Part shown: piece by piece, positions 45,641 to 58,784 of the stretch
Position numbering within the stretch: the first letter of the stretch is position 1
How the letters are laid out: each line of letters begins with the position of its first letter
Origin: Camillea tinctor
Taxonomy: Eukaryota > Ascomycota > Sordariomycetes > Xylariales > Xylariaceae
DNA: 64,000 nt
Direction of reading: 5' to 3'
NCBI GenBank assembly: GCA_022578605.1
Contig: MU394090.1
Location: 306,177 to 370,176, forward strand
Translations under genes and position numbers: made by a program
Notes under the pieces: generated by a model
What the model was told of the DNA's origin: nothing
The model's input: the letters and a program-made list of their open reading frames with translations, nothing else
Database searches by the model: none

Positions 45641-48600
45641 TTAAGGGCGCGACTGTTCCAAGAATAGAAAAGTCCAGACTTCGAAAGATAGGAGTCAGAC
45701 TGGCAATGAACATGCTACAGTGGAGAGCTGTCAAACAAGAAGGGCGCCGGCGAGGGAGTCCAACCGGGCCACAATCGGGAGCGTCCTCGGGTTGGTTGTT
45801 GACATACAAAAGTGTGATAGGAAAAAAGAAGAATATGAAAGACTTGGATGGGAACGGGAGCCGTGATCTAATAAAAGAGAAGGGCGTCCGGGGAGAATGT
45901 AGATGCTAAAAACACGGTAGACAACTAACTTTTTAGGGTCAAGTAAGCCGAGAAATGCTACATAGGGCAACCTGAACCGGAACCAGCTCAACGTCTCCTC
46001 TCTCCTACGTAGACAAACAGAACTATATCAGCTGTTGTTCGCTCTTCGGCTCGACCTAGCTCACTTGTGGGACGGGGAACCCACGGCCGGTAGATCACCG
46101 TCGTGATGGGAGGAGTCATCCTCTATCCCGCGGAAACTAGTCGGGGGGGAGTGGATTACAGCCTCGAGAGCAAGAAAGTAGGCCAAGGAACCGATGACAG
46201 GGGGGGTGTGGTCCGATGCAGTCATGTAGTCATGTGGAGCCGCGCCCTTGGATTGACAAGCAGGGCGTCGACCAGAATCTGCGGGGGCGTTATGGGCTGG
46301 TGGCTTTTCTCCTTATTGGCACGTTCTCGCATACTCCTGTGACTGTGTCTTTAATGATATTGCTCTACTGTGTACCAGCCAGCCGACTTACGGAGCTAAT
46401 TGTCTTTTCAACTTCGATTAGGATTCCTTACATCAACTTAAAATTACGTATTGTTGTTAGTTCTTAATCTTTAGATTGATATAAGGTAAGAGGTTGGTTG
46501 TTAGTATATTTTTCCCTTTTCTCTCTTCTCGATTCTGCATTATTATGTTTCGCGCATCTTCCAGAGAAGAATGTTAACCCACCTGTCTGTCTGACTGTGT
46601 TGTTAGAGTAAAACCTCTGTCAAGGGATGGATGCGTAGTCGTCATATCTAACAAGCATGCAAAATCTCTAACACAGGTACCCTACTCTTCACTGTCCTCG
46701 TGACTCGTAACGTTGTCAATCGCCGGCGCCGGCTCCGGCTCGATCGAATAGCGGTGGACGCCATATACCGAACCCCTCTAGGAGACCTTGGTATGATATA
46801 ATGAACAGAGGGTGTTTCGTCTTGGAGGCTATAACACATCTTACATAGGTTACTTAGTTGTTCTATATGGAACACCTTTCAGCCTCGACGAATGCGTTCC
46901 GATATGCAGGCATGTGCACATATTTATCTTTTAGTTCTTCGCCCCAATTGCAACCTCACGACGCCACCACGCTGACTCGCGCATATTGGGAAGTGCGGAT
47001 CCAGCGTCTTTTACATAAGCTTCTAGAGGTTCATCGGGTTCCTATAACTTCTGAATCAGCAAATCTAACGACTAGTGCATGCTCGTTCAAATCCCGTCAA
47101 CAACTAGTAGTTACAGCCCATCACATAGTACGAGTATACCAGAAGGGCTGGACCAAGGCAGCTATCTCACTTGCACGCGTGACCAAGTAACACCGATGGC
47201 GTTGCACTTTAAGATGACGTACAAAGGCTGGTAATCGAGTATTATATCCGGTCTCAGTTTTTCTTTTACCCAGGTAAGCAGGTAAGCACCTAACTTCTCG
47301 TGCATAATCAGCTGTCGTTGATGATTCGTTAAACTATACCGATATCAACCAAATGGGAAACCGCCGGAGACCAAAGGATATGGGGAATCCGCACCACGTC
47401 TAGACCAATATAGAGGGGGGGGGAGCTTCTCTCCGCAAAACGGCTATGCATGTCAATATACAGCGAACACCACGGCTCAGACCTTAGTTTCGGTTCTTGG
47501 CAGAAGCCGAGTGTCGGCTCGAAATATACATGGCCCTCCAGAAGACCGACTCCTGAGCCGAACTTTATGTCACTCCTCGGCAGAATCGTCTGGCATTCTA
47601 CTAAACTACATATCTTGGTCTTATTATTGTTATTCAACTCAACCATAAGATGCGTTGTCAAATAGAATATCCGAGATTCCCGTGATAAGACCACAGCAAG
47701 ATGAAGCTCGATACCAAAAACAGGCATATTTGTCATATCCAATTATAATCATTTGCTATTCCTATCCTCCGAGACAGGTGCATATGAGATCATTCACAGG
47801 CATGGTACACTTCCTTGACTATCAGAACTCCAGATAGACCAAGAGAAAAGGCCCAGGGGCCTTCGTGACGCTCTTGACCATATAAGGTTCTAATGTAACC
47901 CCCGGTTGTATAAAGCTTTAGACATTAAAATCCACGGACAACTCAATTTGCAATAATACGTAAGCCTTTCCATTGAAGCTAGGGTGAGTCACTTGAATTC
48001 AATATTCATTATAATTGAAAACGTGTTGAAGAAGAAAGGTATGGTCTAAGTTCAGAAGTCCAAATGATATTGAGGTAGATTCCCTAATAAGCGTTGGGTC
48101 ATTATGGCAGACATATTGAAATTGGAAACCGCCTTTAATTAAAACAATGCCTCCTAAGGTAGATATGATAATTCCTAACAGTGGACTACTACAATTGAAG
48201 GCTCTATTAGTATCGTGAAGTATATAACAACTCTACATAATACTCTGCAATGTGAAAAGAAATACGGCATATTTTATATTTTTTGCCCCTTATTGATACA
48301 TGCAAGAGACCTCCAATGTCAATAGGGGTCGAATAACCGTGTCACTGTTGAAAGTGATAATGCAACTACATCTTCCCGCGATATTCAGTCTTATATTTAG
48401 TAGCACCTTCGGTGTCTTCCCAATGCCATGTACTGCTTTGAACTCCATAATCCTGCACACCGCAACATTAGCAGCAATCTTAGGCTCGTTGAGCAAAGAG
48501 TCTATGTAATACGGGACTCCAAGCAACTGACTAAAGTCTTTGATACCTAGGTATGGACAATATAACAAATAGGTTATGTTGGTCATTTACGTGTATGGGA

Positions 48601-49288
48601 ACACATGAGAGACTATTTGTTGCAGTGCCCTATTTTAGCATATGCTTTTGTCTGTAAGACTATTAGACTATATAGTCTCTGGATAGATACGTTTGGCCAT
48701 GATCCTGCTCTCTAGGCAATATTTCAACTTGTACAATCCAAGTCTCAGGAATAGAAACGAGAAATACCATGATCCCCCTCCCTCTGATAAAACTAACTTG
48801 ATGACTCAAGCTATAGTGAACCGCAGTTCCGACAACGCTTACCAGGCAAATCAATCCCCGATAATCATTACCATACACTGTCACCCTCCACAATACTACG
48901 TCCCATCTCCGCACGGGACTTTGGTGATTCGGTAACCCAGGCCATCACTGTCTTAGTCACCTCCATCAAGCAACTGCCTACATACCCATGTATTAACACG
49001 CAATCACACCGACACAAAGCTAGCTATATTTCAAGCTCAAATATATGAGGAGACCGTGTCTAGGGAACCTTTCCTTTCTCTTGGTAACGGAACTTTGACT
49101 TAGTCAACCTTTCAGCGTAGTCACCAAACCAAGTGGGTTTTCGCAACCCACCCAACAAGCCGGACGCACGAAAACTCTTCCAACCGACTCCATACGACTA
49201 ACAGCGCCATTCATTTACAAGAATTAGCCTTCAGAATGCCAAGACATCTGGAATCTCATCGTTCTCCATCATCATTAGATTTCGTCGG
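45641..49288. other. Gene-poor region, no supported gene
   Basis: 3.6 kb. Its first part is the upstream region of the homeobox gene. Minus-strand frames at 47329-47742 (137 codons) and 48290-48586 (98 codons) have no recognisable motifs and may be chance or decayed sequence. Confidence 0.45.
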
Positions 49289-49362
49289 GGTCTCGTGGTG
49301 TAGTTGGTTATCACGTCAGTCTAACACACTGAAGGTCGCAGATTCGAGCTCTGCCGAGATCA
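49289..49362 (+). tRNA. tRNA-Val (AAC)
   Basis: A 74-nt cloverleaf without intron. Acceptor arms GGTCTCG/CGAGATC pair with one G-U, discriminator A. The D arm is in GTGTAGTTGGTTATCAC. The anticodon stem TCAGT/ACTGA encloses the loop CTAACAC with anticodon AAC. The T arm GCAGA/TCTGC encloses TTCGAGC. A TTTTT run at 49365-49369 fits Pol III termination. Confidence 0.95.
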
Positions 49363-49369
49363 TCTTTTT
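49363..49369 (+). terminator. Pol III T-run after tRNA-Val
   Basis: TCTTTTT immediately after the discriminator base. Confidence 0.7.
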
Positions 49370-52300
49370 GTCTCCTCCTGCTATCTGAAGGAGATGGTTT
49401 GATATCTATTCAAGTTTAACATTATTCTTTTTGTTCTCTTTTAAGCCTAGAAACAGGAAGCTCAAAGTACTAACTTAGTGGCTTGAGTCATGTTAAGCTC
49501 TAATAACTTCTGGGAAATATAATATTTTTAGGAGACACTCACTTGTTTTCCCAACATGTTTAATAGTCTTATAACTCCAGACAGGGTTTTTAACACTGCT
49601 TCCTCAGTCTAAATGTTTCGAGAAAGACTTCATCTGACCTGAAGTTATTAGTCCTATAGAGGTTTGATGTATTCCGTCTAATAGTTCTTGTCTATTGCTG
49701 TTGTACTGATATGATTTACCTAATTCTGGCCCGTTAAACATTGAAGTTTGATCCAATAGGATAGATTATTAGTACGTAAGTACACTAAGTAGTATCCGAT
49801 ACACTGGTCGACGACACCTTTCGGAGCTTTTATCGTTAGAGCGAACTTGGCATGTAAGCATATCTTGATCAAAGCTTATAGGCTAGAGAAATTGGGTCTT
49901 ATTACACTATCAATCAATAGCTCGATATGGATTAGAAGCTGGACTTATAATGTGATGCCCTCCCTCTCTGTGTATCATATCGCCAATACATATAGCTCTT
50001 CTCTAGCTTATATATCGACCTAGGTAACAAGAAGCTCGGTACCTAACGCCAATTGCCCATAAAAAGGCAACCCCGGCGTCTTTGCCCAGTAAGAGAAGTA
50101 TTTCAAATCATGCGCCATGTGGGCGATAAGATTTATTAAAGACCTTGATATGTTATAGCAACCCTGACCTACATGTGTTACTTGATAAAAGACCCGATGC
50201 ATATCATAAGGCTGAACGCCGATGCACCCCAGTACGTGAGCATCAGATAAATCGTAACATGCGCAAGCTACGACACTGATAATGCAAGCTTTTGAGGAAG
50301 GTCACGCCATATCATGCTAACCTAGTCTACAAGTTGGGGGCCAGTGATGTACCCTGTATGGGCATTTTCAAGAACATGTTGGAATATGGGGTTACCACCC
50401 CACTCTACGGTTGTTGGTAGGTGTACGTACTAAGAAAGATAGAAACAATAACAAGTGTGAGAAACGGTTGTGTATTCGTGTCTAAGGAAGGAACTATCTG
50501 GCTGAGGTTGCGCGGGAAAGCGCAACCTATTTATGTGTGGGGTACATAGTGACTTCCTGTCCTTGTCATGCAACCATCAACGGTACTACACTACTATCAT
50601 ATGTACATATATATCGGGCTTCCGCCCTCCTCTAGACTCTCTCCTGGACTAATACACTTCATCCTTTCCCTCACCTATCGTCTCACTCCAATAGAACAGA
50701 CCAATGTATATAAGTGAAGAGCGACAGAAAATGGGTTTCCAGCTCTTCATAGAAGGTAATCATGCTATCATGTGGTTTTTCATTCTTTGCTAAAGAGCCA
50801 GACAGTATGAACTGAATACATATTTAGGATAATAGGGGCTTTCAAGCATATACGTTAGACTTTTGAAACTATCTATCTATAGCTTTCCGTTCCCCATGCT
50901 TTTGGCTACACCAATTGAGTGGGATCCCCTGGTAATTTGCTACCAATGGATTAATACATATGTAAATATGGGTTCGTCCAAACAAATAAATGGTATCAGC
51001 CCCTGGTTCGTGTGACCACATCTAGATTGAGGCAGGTTTTCTATGTTATAATAGGGACACCCTAACCTATATGATTCGACCGCTCGGTCGGTAACCGAAA
51101 GCGTTACATGTGATTATGATTTACAGTCTCAGCTCTGGAATAGCCAGCCTCCTTTTCTAGGTAGTAGGTACCTAGGTATAACCAGCATTTTGCACAAGCT
51201 CCCTGTGTCTCATTTCTTCGGTCCCGAGGAGCTTTCAGGTGTTGAATTTGAGACAAGAGCATATCGTGTCCGAAACCAAAGTTTTCTGCATATGAGCGAA
51301 GTCTCCTAGAAATACTGATATTCTAGTTTTAAGATAGAAAACATTTATAATTATAAGTTAAGAAACAAGTACAAGATACGATCATCGGTCTAATGCCGGA
51401 TAATAAAGACTACTGCGTATGCTTGTATACATGGCTCTAGAGATAAGGCTCATCTAATTGCACAACATATACTATATACTAAGAAAGCCTATCTAGTTGA
51501 AGTAGATATAGGGTAAGAAACTGTCACCGAACGATTCTTGCATTAAACGGATCTCGGGAAGATACTATACCTACTTTTAGGATCCGCTCAGGGGCTATTA
51601 CCCAGCTCTTTATGACATAATTAACTCTATAATCTTAAGTATCATGTTGGAAAGCTTTATATAACTTGAAGAGCAGACCACTATTAGAAGGTTTCAGCAT
51701 TGCTTTGCCCACTAAACTCTGTGCGACTCTATGGCCCATTCTATAGGATATATTTACGGTAGACCAAGCCGCAGGCTGGTGGTGGCATCGAGCTTAGCGT
51801 GCAGAATCCTTCCGGTCCATGGAAGCATGATAGGAACAGGCAGGTAACGCAGATATATATTGTCATTCTAAGCCCCTTATTTCTTTACATACACAGTTAG
51901 AGGATGTACATATAGATCCCTTTTACCCACCTAGGGTTTGGTGCAACCTAAATTCAAAATAGTCGAGCCTGTGACGCCCGAGCCTCGATATTTTATTTAA
52001 AAGCTTGATACCCAAGACTAAGTCCAGCGGTATACGACGCTATTGGCAGTGCGGGCGGCTTTGTGACGGGCGAGGGGCATTGATGGTTGGATGCGTGCCT
52101 TATCCTCTGAGGCAAAGTGTCGGGGTGGGGAGTAGATCTGTCAGGAGACCAAATGGAAAGGGGCCGGTTGGGTAACAGTGCTATAGAAGGATTCTGAACC
52201 TAGCGTCGCAGTAACGTGAACTGAAAACCTATCTTGACATCGATGTCGTAGATATCATTGGTTTGATAGGCGCTCTTGTCCAATAGCAGATTACAACTTG

Positions 52301-53411
52301 TGAGCTGTGCCGCCTGCGTGCTTTTTCTTCTACCTTCATCCGAGTCCAAGGACCGAATTTGTTACAGCTCTAACGTTGCGAGCAAGAAAGATGTTTATAT
52401 AGGGCTGATGGTTACTAAATATATTACCCGATTCAAAGCGTAATTTGGTGTATCGTTCTGCAACATTGAACCTTCTAATAAGCAGTTATGTTCGGGGGGA
52501 GGGGGTGTTACCTTCCACCCTTGATGCTGTGTTAGTCGAAGTTATGGTATCGATTCTTCCTGCCGGATTCGTTATATTGTTTGGTGGCAAAAAATGGTAG
52601 GTTGTAAGTTATATGTGACGCTATGTTGTTATATACGAGACATACCAAGTATAAGATTTGCGTATAATGTACCAAAAAAGAAACACTGCACATCAACACC
52701 CCAAGGATAAGCCACGCCTCGTGTTGCTACGATACCATGCAGTCGGTGCCGAGCTCGGCAGTTCTTCTAGAACTTTTGGAAAGCGGTCTCACCTCTTAAT
52801 AATATTGATACGTACCGGCTCGGTAACACATCCTCTATTGCGTAGATTGCTTGCTGTAACGTGCGTATTGTGGCGTCCGAAGATTCCTTGGCCCCCTTCA
52901 GCTTTCGGCCCCCATACGATATCAATTAGTTTACATGAGAATCATGTTTTTCGTGCCCAAACACCCCCAAATAGCAAACAAGATAGCAAATTATCTGACC
53001 TAAGGGTCATCAGTGAAACCTTTTTCTGGTTATTATTGTTATTATTGTTGGTGATTTCATCTACTTCGGTTGGGTAAGCAATTCGAGACCCGAATCCTTC
53101 CTCCCAGTCGTGTAGCTAGGCTCTGAGCTCCAGGCTCTCCAAAGACACCCTCATCCCAAAAAGACTTATCGTGAAGGGCGATTAAGGAATCAAAGAACCC
53201 AATATCTAAAATTCATATAGCTAGTGCCTCTTTTCTTCCCTTATGCGGTATCTAACCCATCATAAAATCTCGCTTAGTCGTACGAAACACCTAACGCCAA
53301 AAATGGTATCTTCACTTGCCCATATTCCTCCCAGACCCGTTTTGGGATATTATACTTTTAAAAACGCCAAAAAAGTAAATATAGAGAAAGAAGAAACTGC
53401 AGACAGGAGTA
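49370..53411. other. Gene-poor region, no supported gene
   Basis: About 4 kb. One open stretch on the minus strand (50020 to about 50310) reads protein-like (GCIGVQPYDMHRVFYQ) but has no clear start or family. Otherwise no frames of interest. Confidence 0.45.
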
Positions 53412-54398
53412 TTAAGAGTTGATCTGCAAGATTGCGGCGTGGACAGCCGACCCAATGGTAGGGGTAAATAGACCGGTCGTGTTCTGGGGTCCGGGCTTGA
53501 GATAGCAATTCCCAGGCGCGCCACCCGCATCCGCAAAAGTTCGATTCGTCCATGCTGGGATGAAGCTGAGCCCAGCGCAAGTAGCATTGAGCAACGTAGA
53601 ATTGATTGAGAAGTCTCTAGGCATAAAATATGAATAAGACGCGCAAGCATCCATACAGTCGTCAAAATTTCCCACCCAGAACGATTGTATAGGATCGTAT
53701 GGTGTGTCACTATTGCAGTAAATCGTGTACGTGACGTTGTTAAAGACTGCGTCACCTAGTTAACATATGTTCACGTTATGCATAGGAAAAGACAGCCCGG
53801 ACTTACAGTAAGTCGTATAGTTAGTCCCGGTCACGCCGGATGAGTTCGTGCCGCAACCTCTGTCTATGCTGCTGAAGTTTGATGTGGATGATGGTGTGCC
53901 TGAGCTTGAAGTATCCGCTGCATTCAGTGTGGCCAATCTCGCTTCGGCTGTATTTGCCCGACTTGCTTCAACGCCTACCCCAGCTGCTAACCCTATAACC
54001 GCGGCCGACAGTATAGCAATTGTAAGAGAAAGAATGAATACCAATATTGAGCATCCGAGTATCCGTTTTGACGCTTTGGGGGGCTCAGGATTTGTCCAAC
54101 CACCATATGTCGGTGATTGATGATCAGGACCATACCCATGAGGGACAACGACTCCAGTGCCTGGGGTACTGAAACCTCCCTGTGTTGTCGAATCATCAAT
54201 GGGCTTATATGCCGAGGATGGTGAGGATTGGTTATATGAAGCTACTTCTGGAGCCGTGGGTGGTTGATGGACCTCTGGGTAAGTATGTTCCCTTACTTCG
54301 GGCGCTTCATCGTACTATTCATAGCACCATGAGCAACTAAACACTATAGTATATGATACAACCCGATAAGAAACAGCGAAGCTTACTCTTGGAGCCAT
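53412..54398 (-). CDS. Uncharacterised single-pass membrane glycoprotein with extracellular Cys-rich domain
   Basis: Three exons on the minus strand (54398-54387, 54314-53807, 53755-53412; phases 0 and 1) give 287 aa. Residues 1-87 are a Pro/Ser-rich cytoplasmic part (MAPRYDEAPEVREHTYPEV). A single membrane span, ILGCSILVFILSLTIAILSA, starts near residue 89, followed by a short Ala-rich helix (ASRANTAEARLATLNAA). The outer domain has several Cys residues (DRGCGTNSS, YTIYCNSD, DCMDACASYSYF, NATCAGLSF) and multiple N-X-S/T sequons. This topology occurs in many uncharacterised fungal surface proteins; the DDCMDACAS segment resembles PAN/apple-like cysteine patterns only loosely. Function unknown. 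Exon 1 supplies just MAPR. Confidence 0.75.
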
Positions 54399-57300
54399 AT
54401 TAGAATAAGATTCGGGAACGGCAAGCCAACCCCTGAGAGCACGATGTGATTAGAGGTTGTTGTGAATTCCGGGTCACAAGATCGTACTAGCTCGTCAACT
54501 TAAAGGAGGGAAGGTATATAACAATGTAAAGGTTTGAAAACGCAGGATGATTACGATATGAATGATGTGGAGAGCCGCACATGAAGATCTAGGCGGATCC
54601 CAGGATTTTAGACGATGGGTCTAAGTTGGAAGTTCCAGATAACTTTTTTGTGCACCCAGTCGACCAGGCGTCTCAGTAAGACCCTCGCCAACCTGGGGGA
54701 GGGGGAAGGGGGGCAGCATGCTTTTAAATAAGATCAGCGTCAGATTTTTAGCCTTGGACTTGTTCTTAACGGGGCCGGCATCGACTTGCCCCGGGCCATG
54801 CCCATTCGGCAGAGCTAGCAATAATGCGGATCAGAGTACCCGCCACTGCGGTGTAGCCAGCACTCACGATATTAGTGCAAGGGGCACCGTTCCAATGTGA
54901 CTCTGCCGTCTTACTTATTGCTACAGCATGGTAGGACTAGCTAGCATAGGCTTGATATCTACACTATTAAGCCACTGCCCACTAGAGTGTTTCGGTTAGT
55001 TAGCCAAGCCAGGGTTTGACGAGAGTGCTCGGGAGAGAGTACCTACATGGTAATCGCGCTTACCCACGAGAAGCAAGGGTAGTAGTATGTAGGTAATTGG
55101 GGAAGTATTAGCTGATTAGGTGTCTACATAGTCACGCCTCGTACTATACCCCGATATCCAAGTATCAATGGGATAAATGAGCTGTCTTCTTTACTGTTAC
55201 CTAGTGCAGAAGAGTCTATGTTCTAGATGCAGCTCTACAGTCAATACATAATAGCTAGAAACATAACTCACATGAAAGTAAAATAAGTTATATCATGTGC
55301 CTATAGTTACTCAATATCTATCTCGTAAAGGTAACCTACTGAACCCAGCTTCAACGTGCTTATTAGACTACATACATACTTAGCGTGTCCCACCGGGACG
55401 GGTTGGGAATATTAAAACGATGAAATATAGGTAGTAGAGAATCTACATGACCCACCCCTGGTTTCTCCCAAAGCAAATGTAAATGCAGCAGTTTCTGTGA
55501 AGGTTATGGCAGTTGATCTGGAGACTTCGATAACGTTACCTGAGGGTACAACCATGCTGGAATCGTCTTAGCCATATGCGACCGTTCACCGACTAGGAAT
55601 GAAACTCCATTGATCGAGCTGACCACCCAGGCCACCTCTACTAGCTAGCCCGCCCTCCCCCCAAGTTTGGGGGCTTCACATGTATGTATACGTACTTTAG
55701 TAGTCTTTGGCGAGAAAAAAAAAGAAAAAGGAAGAAAAGTAATGTGACGAATCATATCGAACTACAGACTTACTTTCACTTTTTAGTAATTATATAAGTT
55801 ACTTAAGAAGCAAAAAGCCCACTGCCGCTACCCCAAAAGCCATGTTCGCCAGGTGGTCCTATGGACATGCCTGTTTTGAACTGATCAGCTAGGGTAGTGA
55901 GTGTGGTGGGCTTACAACCTTGTAGAGTCTGGGGGCAAGCGTGGAATCGTAAATCCTCTCGGGACTTATAAAATGGCATTGACATGCTTTACAGATATCA
56001 ATCTATTCCTCGGTTCAACCGGAATAGCCTGCCTTCGAATCCATTCGGGACCAGAGAAAGGTCCCAAGCAGTAGTGTATCTAGGCAGGCTTATAACAATT
56101 GCTTGTCAATATTGCATACCTATGCTCCACCGTAATAGGGCTTTTGCGAATGAAAATATTGACAAGGCAATTGAAAAGTTGCACTATAAGGTTACGTCCA
56201 AGCAATACGCTGAATAAGTTTCTATGTTTCTCTGTTTCTTCCTGTTGGTATTATGGTCCCGAGTATTGGGTTTCGGTACCAACAGCTCTTCCTTTTTGGG
56301 ATTTTGGATTTTCAATGACTAAAATATTGGACAAGTGCTGGTTTTTGAACTAATATGCTTACTCTTTCTCAATTTTGTAAAATTCATTTGATTTGGTATT
56401 GCACCTTTATTTCATACTATAGTCAATACTTGTGCTGTTGAATAAACGGATAGCTAAAGTTCAAGTCGGTTGCATTCCATTCCAAAGTCACTCGTGCGAT
56501 GAGGTGAAAGCATGCTGACGCCAGCACACTTTATCACCCACCTACGGAGATATCCATCTACTTCTACTCATTAACCCGATCTACATACAAGGGCGGCAGT
56601 TCAAAAAGTCCCACAGGGCTGAAAGTAGTACTTCCTTAAAACCGACCAGGCATTTCATTACCTAGGTACAACTACTCTATCATGACCAGATTAAGTCCAA
56701 CCCCAGCAGATATAATCGGGCATGGGATAAAAGCCAAAGTAAACCTTAGTGAATCTAGGATACTGTTTAGATGGTTGCCCGAAACAAGACATGACTTTTT
56801 ACCCCTCCATATACGACTTCTTGTCTCAGAGTCCCCTCTTGTCCCCTTTTTCTCCTCGCGCCAAAGCCCAATTCTCACGTCAGCCGTGCTCAAACACCGT
56901 AGCTCAAACCCAATAGAGGAAACAGCGTTAAGCGAGCCAAGAACCTAGGTTATTTTGTGTAGCCTATTTACTGGTCCTGAGTGGTTTGTGGAAATGTTCC
57001 AGAAGACTTGTTGTCCGAAAAGTGGTTGGGCGCGCATGCACGTAATACTAGAGCTGAGAAAGCCCTTGTATGTTCAAAGGTCACAGTTGGAGCCCTCACC
57101 CGACAATCAAATGCATGAATTCCAGTCCTAAGTCCTCAGTCTAGTTTATTAGTATCATTCCAGCAGCCTGACACTATTTGAAGTTCAAGCCGGGTTCTTT
57201 GAAGAGTGCTCTATGTAAGACGAGTAGCTATAAGGCTCCCTTTGTCAGCATCACCTTCCTGCTGCAGCATACATCACAATAAAGATTATTACTGTGTAGC

Positions 57301-58784
57301 GAGCTTTCAGGTTAACTCTCCTTGAGCACGAACCACATGAAGATTTCTCTCCTAGGTTTTCTTCGAAATACAAATTATCAAGGCTCCTGATTTGTCCCGG
57401 ACTTTGGGTTGTGTACGAAGTATATTAAAGGAATTATCGTCTTTATTACGTTGGATAACATAATCATAATGTTATGCTATCACTTCCTACCAACGCTGTG
57501 CTTACCTATCTGACTATCCTGAATAACATATCTGCTCTACTCGATGGTCAGAGTATTGTAAAACAATTCCAACAAGTATAGATACCTTATCTCCCTCTAG
57601 AGTAATAGGAGTTGTAAAGGCAGTTTCAAAGGGTCACTCACCTACGAAATGTGATATATCCTGTTTTACAGGTAGCATAGGCAATCACACTCTAAGGGAA
57701 CCTACAGTCTACCTAACTCTCGTCACAGTAAGATGGCTGATTTTGCGAAAAACGTGCCAATAGGGTCTTGAGGAAACTGCCCATTCGGGGTTTGGAATGC
57801 TTGCTGCTTATTGTTATTCAATAACTCTAAGATGACGGTAGAATCGTTACCTTGGGACTCACAAAGCATCTTGGTAACATACTGGTGTCAATTACGAGTG
57901 GCTGAAAATCTACTAAAAGCCATTTAGGTAAAACTTAACGATATGGTGACGAGGATAAAATGATAGGACTATTTCCGAAATAAGGTATGCTCATAGTGAA
58001 TAATTACGCAGTTATAGTTAGAAATGAAGCTAAGACACACGAATAAATTGGTTATACGAACCTTGGTGCGAGTTCGATATCACCATGAAACATATTGAAA
58101 AAATCAAGTTGATTATATGTCAATGTTATGTTGTGCGTAAAAGCTTACCCTTCAGCCTCTTTAACGGAGGCAGGGTAAACGAGTATACCAAGCTTATTGT
58201 ATATAACGAACGATTAACTTACACAAGGCTCCTAATATCAACTCATAAAGCAGGTAATTCAGACACCTCCAAATTATGTCCATTCTTAAGCTGAGACTAA
58301 TTAGGAGTTTACCTCATATGCTGACATATGAGCTGAATTCTGGCTCGACATGGCTATGCCACTCCTACATCGAGCATTAAAGAGGCTCATGGCGCCAATT
58401 TTTTGGTATAGATTGAAGAATGTATATCATAATTGCACTTCACCTTAACTATCCTCTAAAATTCAGGGAATGAAGATACATTTTATACTAGCCCTGAGTA
58501 TTGATCCAACTCGCGAGTAAAGCACAGTACGCAAACTTCGCAATTCTATACGGTGTAATACTCATCATCCGGTGAACGCTAAGGTGGTTAAGTGGCGTAG
58601 CAGCGTTATGCTTAGGCGTTATCTTCTTACATATGAGTCGATGTAAGATGACTTCAGATGCAGCTCTTAAGAGCTTCTTCAACTATAAATTCATATAACA
58701 TGCTTCTAAGTGAAGTCTCGCCGTTATTTGTGGATAATAACAGCACATAACGGGTTCAATACTATCTATACCTATCTAAGCATT
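54399..58784. other. Gene-poor region, no supported gene
   Basis: 4.4 kb, mostly short frames under 90 codons without motifs or codon bias. Probably intergenic or ancient decayed repeats. Confidence 0.45.

Noticed and set aside
47030..47110. Possible tRNA, because of GTTCAAATCCCG
   Set aside because: No matching acceptor, D or anticodon arms around the T-loop-like string.
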